Below are positions 60,581-64,000 of a DNA stretch of 64,000 nt, piece by piece. Below the pieces are notes generated by a model. It made no database searches, was not told the DNA's origin, and saw nothing but the letters and a program-made list of their open reading frames with translations. The DNA is from Stramonita haemastoma (taxonomy: Eukaryota; Mollusca; Gastropoda; Neogastropoda; Muricidae). Made by a program: the position numbers and the translations under genes. The stretch is from NCBI GenBank assembly GCA_030674155.1, contig CM060342.1, forward strand, positions 25,991,882-26,055,881, written 5' to 3'. Positions within the stretch are counted from its first letter, which is position 1. Each line of letters begins with the position of its first letter.

Positions 60581-62878
60581 TGTAAGGATTTCAGAACAAG
60601 TCATGACCAAAGCGAACATGTGGACATCAGCGAACAAGCTCATACAGGCCTGGCCATAAAGACGCCACACCTAAACACACTCACTGTACACTCTCAAGTC
60701 CTCATCCAGGGTTAATTAATAATGATGATGAAATCCCCATTAATTTCCAAACAAGCCACTCATCCAGCCAGTCAGGATACTTTGCCAACACGATGATTCT
60801 TCATGAAAACTCAACATTAAAAAAAAAATTCACAAATTGACTATTTAAAAAAAATAATAAAATGTTAATGGGCATTTCACCTTCTCACAGACAAAACTGC
60901 AAAACGAAACAACCCCCCCCCCCCCCAAAAAAAAAGGAAGAGACATACATGCCAAAACAAGCAAAAAAAATCATGGTGAACATTGTAGTGTCCACAAGAG
61001 GTCAGTGGAAAATCCATCTAAATCATGTACACCTTGAAGAGAAATGAAACAAAAACCACTGTACATTTTTTTCACTTGAACGACTGCATCCTGATGTCTT
61101 GTCTGTCTCCACACCCTCTCACACAACACAGCTGCTTCAAAACAAAAAATTTACGCATAATTCTGACCCCAAACAGCTGAAACAGAAACACCTTCTAGAA
61201 AACGGAGAGAAAAAAAGAAGAAAAGATGCATAATGTGTGCATCAAAACTTATGCATACTCAACTATGCATGAATTTTTTCTTCATGCTCAACTACCCAAA
61301 TACCTAGTTTCTTTTTTTTTTCTCAAAGAATATTATCAAAAGTAGAAATAATCAATTTGCTGACATCTTGGAAAGGATATAAGTGCATCCATCAAGAAGC
61401 AAAAAATCTCAGGTATTTATTTCACACTTTTTCAGAAAAAAACACCAGTTTGTACCCTTCCTTCCTTCCTTAGCAAGCTTTCTTCCCTGGACAAGGGAAC
61501 TGTCATTTTAAGCCACAACACACACCTGAACTATTTCCAAAACACTAACTAACCAGAAAAAACTGCACACCTTTGCAGCGTATTATGTCTCACTCATTTT
61601 AACACACACATACTTACACACACACACACACACACACACAACACACCATAAAATCAAAGGAAGAAAAAAAAAAACCACCTGCAAATGATGCTGACCTGTG
61701 ATATCAAGAACATTGCCATGATGATATGCTCAGCACTGATTGATGGGTAGTGGGGGGAGGGGGGAGGGGAATAGATAAGCCAACACACGGCATATCATCA
61801 TTGACAATACTGGCTGACCTCAGTTCAAAATGCTTGGCCACACAGACACGTTCAAAGGATGACTGACAACATAACACACACACACCTTTAAGAAAAAAAC
61901 TAAAAAATACAACCAAAAAATGCATAGATCTGGAATGAAACTGAGCAGCAGATCAAACATTTGCGGCCCCCACAGAGAGAGAGAGAGGGGGGGGGGAGGG
62001 GGCTGTGGTTGCAAGGTGTAAGTAAGTAAGTAAGGTATACAGGCTTGTTCCAAGTCAACAGTGTCTTTGTACACGACAACGTTATCCTGCATCGTATAAC
62101 AATATTATCAGGGTCTTGCTTATACTGGCCTAGGGAGTAAGTTCGTTGTGTGTGTGGCAACAGGACACACCATGCATACACGACCACTGCCGCAATTGCG
62201 TCGCTTCATACTGGCAATGTCTTGGGGTAGTAGTATGGGGGCACAAGGGTTGATTCTCCACCTCCAACAGCGATAGTATTTTGAGCAGTGCCGCTTTTTA
62301 TCTTTTTTTTTTTTTTTTTTTTTTACAGTAACTTGTGTGCCTTTTCCACCTTTTATTTAAATAACTGTTCATACACACACACATAAAAAAAAAAAAAAAA
62401 GAATCTGATAGGAAAAAAAACGTTCACAAAACAGAGAAGATGGACTCGTCTGATAAGTACTGCCACATGAATGCTCTTTCTTTCTCACTCTCTTATTTTG
62501 TCAGTGAACCTCTGCTCTCCTCACACACACACACAAATGTCAATTCTACACACACACTGAAAAACTTCAATATACAATCACTGTCATGATACAGATATCT
62601 TTTTTTTGTTGCTGTTGTATTTGTTTTTGGATTAATTAAATAACATAATTAGTCATAAAAAAACCTATGAATACATCAACTTGGGTTAATTTCTATGGAA
62701 ATCAAATAGAAAAGATTCTATGTTAAAAAAAAAAAATACACAAGCAACACACACACACACACACAACTACTGAATTTGCTCAATAACAAGATCTATAGTT
62801 TGTCCCATTTGAAATTGCATTTCTTCAACATAATCATTCACAAACAAACAAACAAACCCCCTCCCCACCAGCAAGAAT

Positions 62879-62939
<61 letters not shown>

Positions 62940-63903
62940 CACACACACACACACACACACCACACAAACACAACTCGATAGTTAATAAACTACAGCCACA
63001 AAGATTTTAAGTTCTAGAAATTTCTGTCTTTACAATGAAAAAAAAAATCATGAAGATTCAAGGGCAAGGAAGCAAGTATACACACAAACACAAGAACCAT
63101 ATTCCCTTTTTCCTCATTTTTCACTCACTATTTTGCATGACCATGACATACGGTGATGCCAATTTTTTTTTTCTTTTAAGTTTTATGTACAAAGGCATCG
63201 GTTATACAAAAATAACACACTCCATATAGCTTCTTAACAATGACGCAGAGGTACATAACACATCAAATATTTATCTGCACTCTCAGATTGGATACATTAC
63301 ATATCATTATGTACAAACACAGCATAGAAATACAGTAATATGCCTACTCACACACCCTGTCCACATTATAATTTTGTTTCCACTATCGTTCACTTCAAGC
63401 ATTGTTCGATTTTCTTTTCAGACAATCACGACAAAAACCAAGACTCATTGTTTTCATGTATAGTCAGGTTTGCAGTGGATCACAAATTCCTAAAATTACT
63501 GTTTTTTTCATACTTTCTGTTGTATGACTAAACATTCACAAAGTCAAGTTTTAGAGTGGGTATCTATCAGACTGACGGAAGGCAGAAACTGTGCCAGGGA
63601 GGAAAGTACAGGACAGCAGACCTTCACCAACGAACACAACTTCCAGAAACTCTTTCGGTCCTAAGCTTCTCCTCACTGTAGCAAGAAGCGGATAGCAGAG
63701 GGTCTTCACTGAAGACATCCCTTCTGCAAAACTTTTGCCCCAGAACTTACAGGACAGTGATGGAGAGCAAGTTTTCGCAGAAAAAATCTTTTCTGATAAG
63801 CACTTTGGACTGAAACTTTTTTTTTATGCTACCCTTAAATGAATCTTAACACTCACTGTGTTCTGGTGGTCTTTTTTTTCTTTTTTTTTTTTTTTAAAGA
63901 TCT

Positions 63904-63938
<35 letters not shown>

Positions 63939-64000
63939 ACACACACACCAACACACTTGCATATTTAATTTTGTGTTACAAAAGATTTCAGGTGTTTTTT
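60581..64000 (-). other. Right end: no gene recognised
   Basis: Continues the A-run-rich character. CA arrays at 61611-61640, 62880-62965 and 63907-63955, T-run of about 21 at 62305. No frame with protein similarity. Confidence 0.45.

Overview
The window is eukaryotic (metazoan) genomic DNA. Coding sequence is sparse and split into short GT-AG exons. Introns are long and AT-rich, full of (GT/CA)n, (CT/GA)n and (AAT)n microsatellites, with several tRNA-headed SINE families and one RTE-like LINE. The kinase gene and the repeat style (a SINE with a strongly conserved core at a dozen places, another with a GC-rich palindrome, a third with a 5S-like box) suggest a marine gastropod mollusc. That taxon is an inference, not a database result.

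The one recognisable host gene is a TAO-family Ste20 kinase (TAOK1/2/3 orthologue) on the + strand. A TATA-less promoter-like cluster (ETS, CRE/ATF, NRF-1 and YY1-like sites) lies at 3.64-3.86 kb, followed by a possible non-coding first exon ending at 3949. The start codon is at 14091. Coding exons run from 14.09 to 45.70 kb. The kinase domain is encoded at 14.1-22.2 kb, with residue numbers that match vertebrate TAOK at K57, D151, D169 and S181. A Ser/Pro-rich linker, including three tentative micro-exons, lies at 22.2-34.7 kb, and the C-terminal coiled coil at 34.7-45.7 kb. The 3' UTR probably extends to a poly(A) signal near 54.48 kb.

Intron 1 (3.95-14.05 kb) carries an RTE-like LINE whose 5' part is inverted (twin priming), with an 11-bp target-site duplication and a 77-bp inverted repeat left by the inversion. 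The other introns hold SINEs of at least four kinds, a terminal-inverted-repeat element with a SINE inside it, and tandem repeats.

The most unusual pattern is that at five TAOK exon edges the intron next to the exon carries one or more decayed copies of that exon's edge, including the splice site (13.77, 20.4-20.8, 36.4, 37.9-38.3 and 44.84/44.98 kb). Four places in the exons need a one-base change to fit the TAOK family. At least three sit in homopolymer runs and look like assembly consensus errors.

Beyond about 55.2 kb there is no recognisable coding sequence. Homopolymer bias switches from T-runs to A-runs on the + strand, and minus-strand AATAAA signals with a GT-rich downstream element occur at 55.17-55.25 kb. 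I infer that the right 9 kb is mostly the 3' UTR or intron of a convergent minus-strand gene whose coding part lies outside the window.
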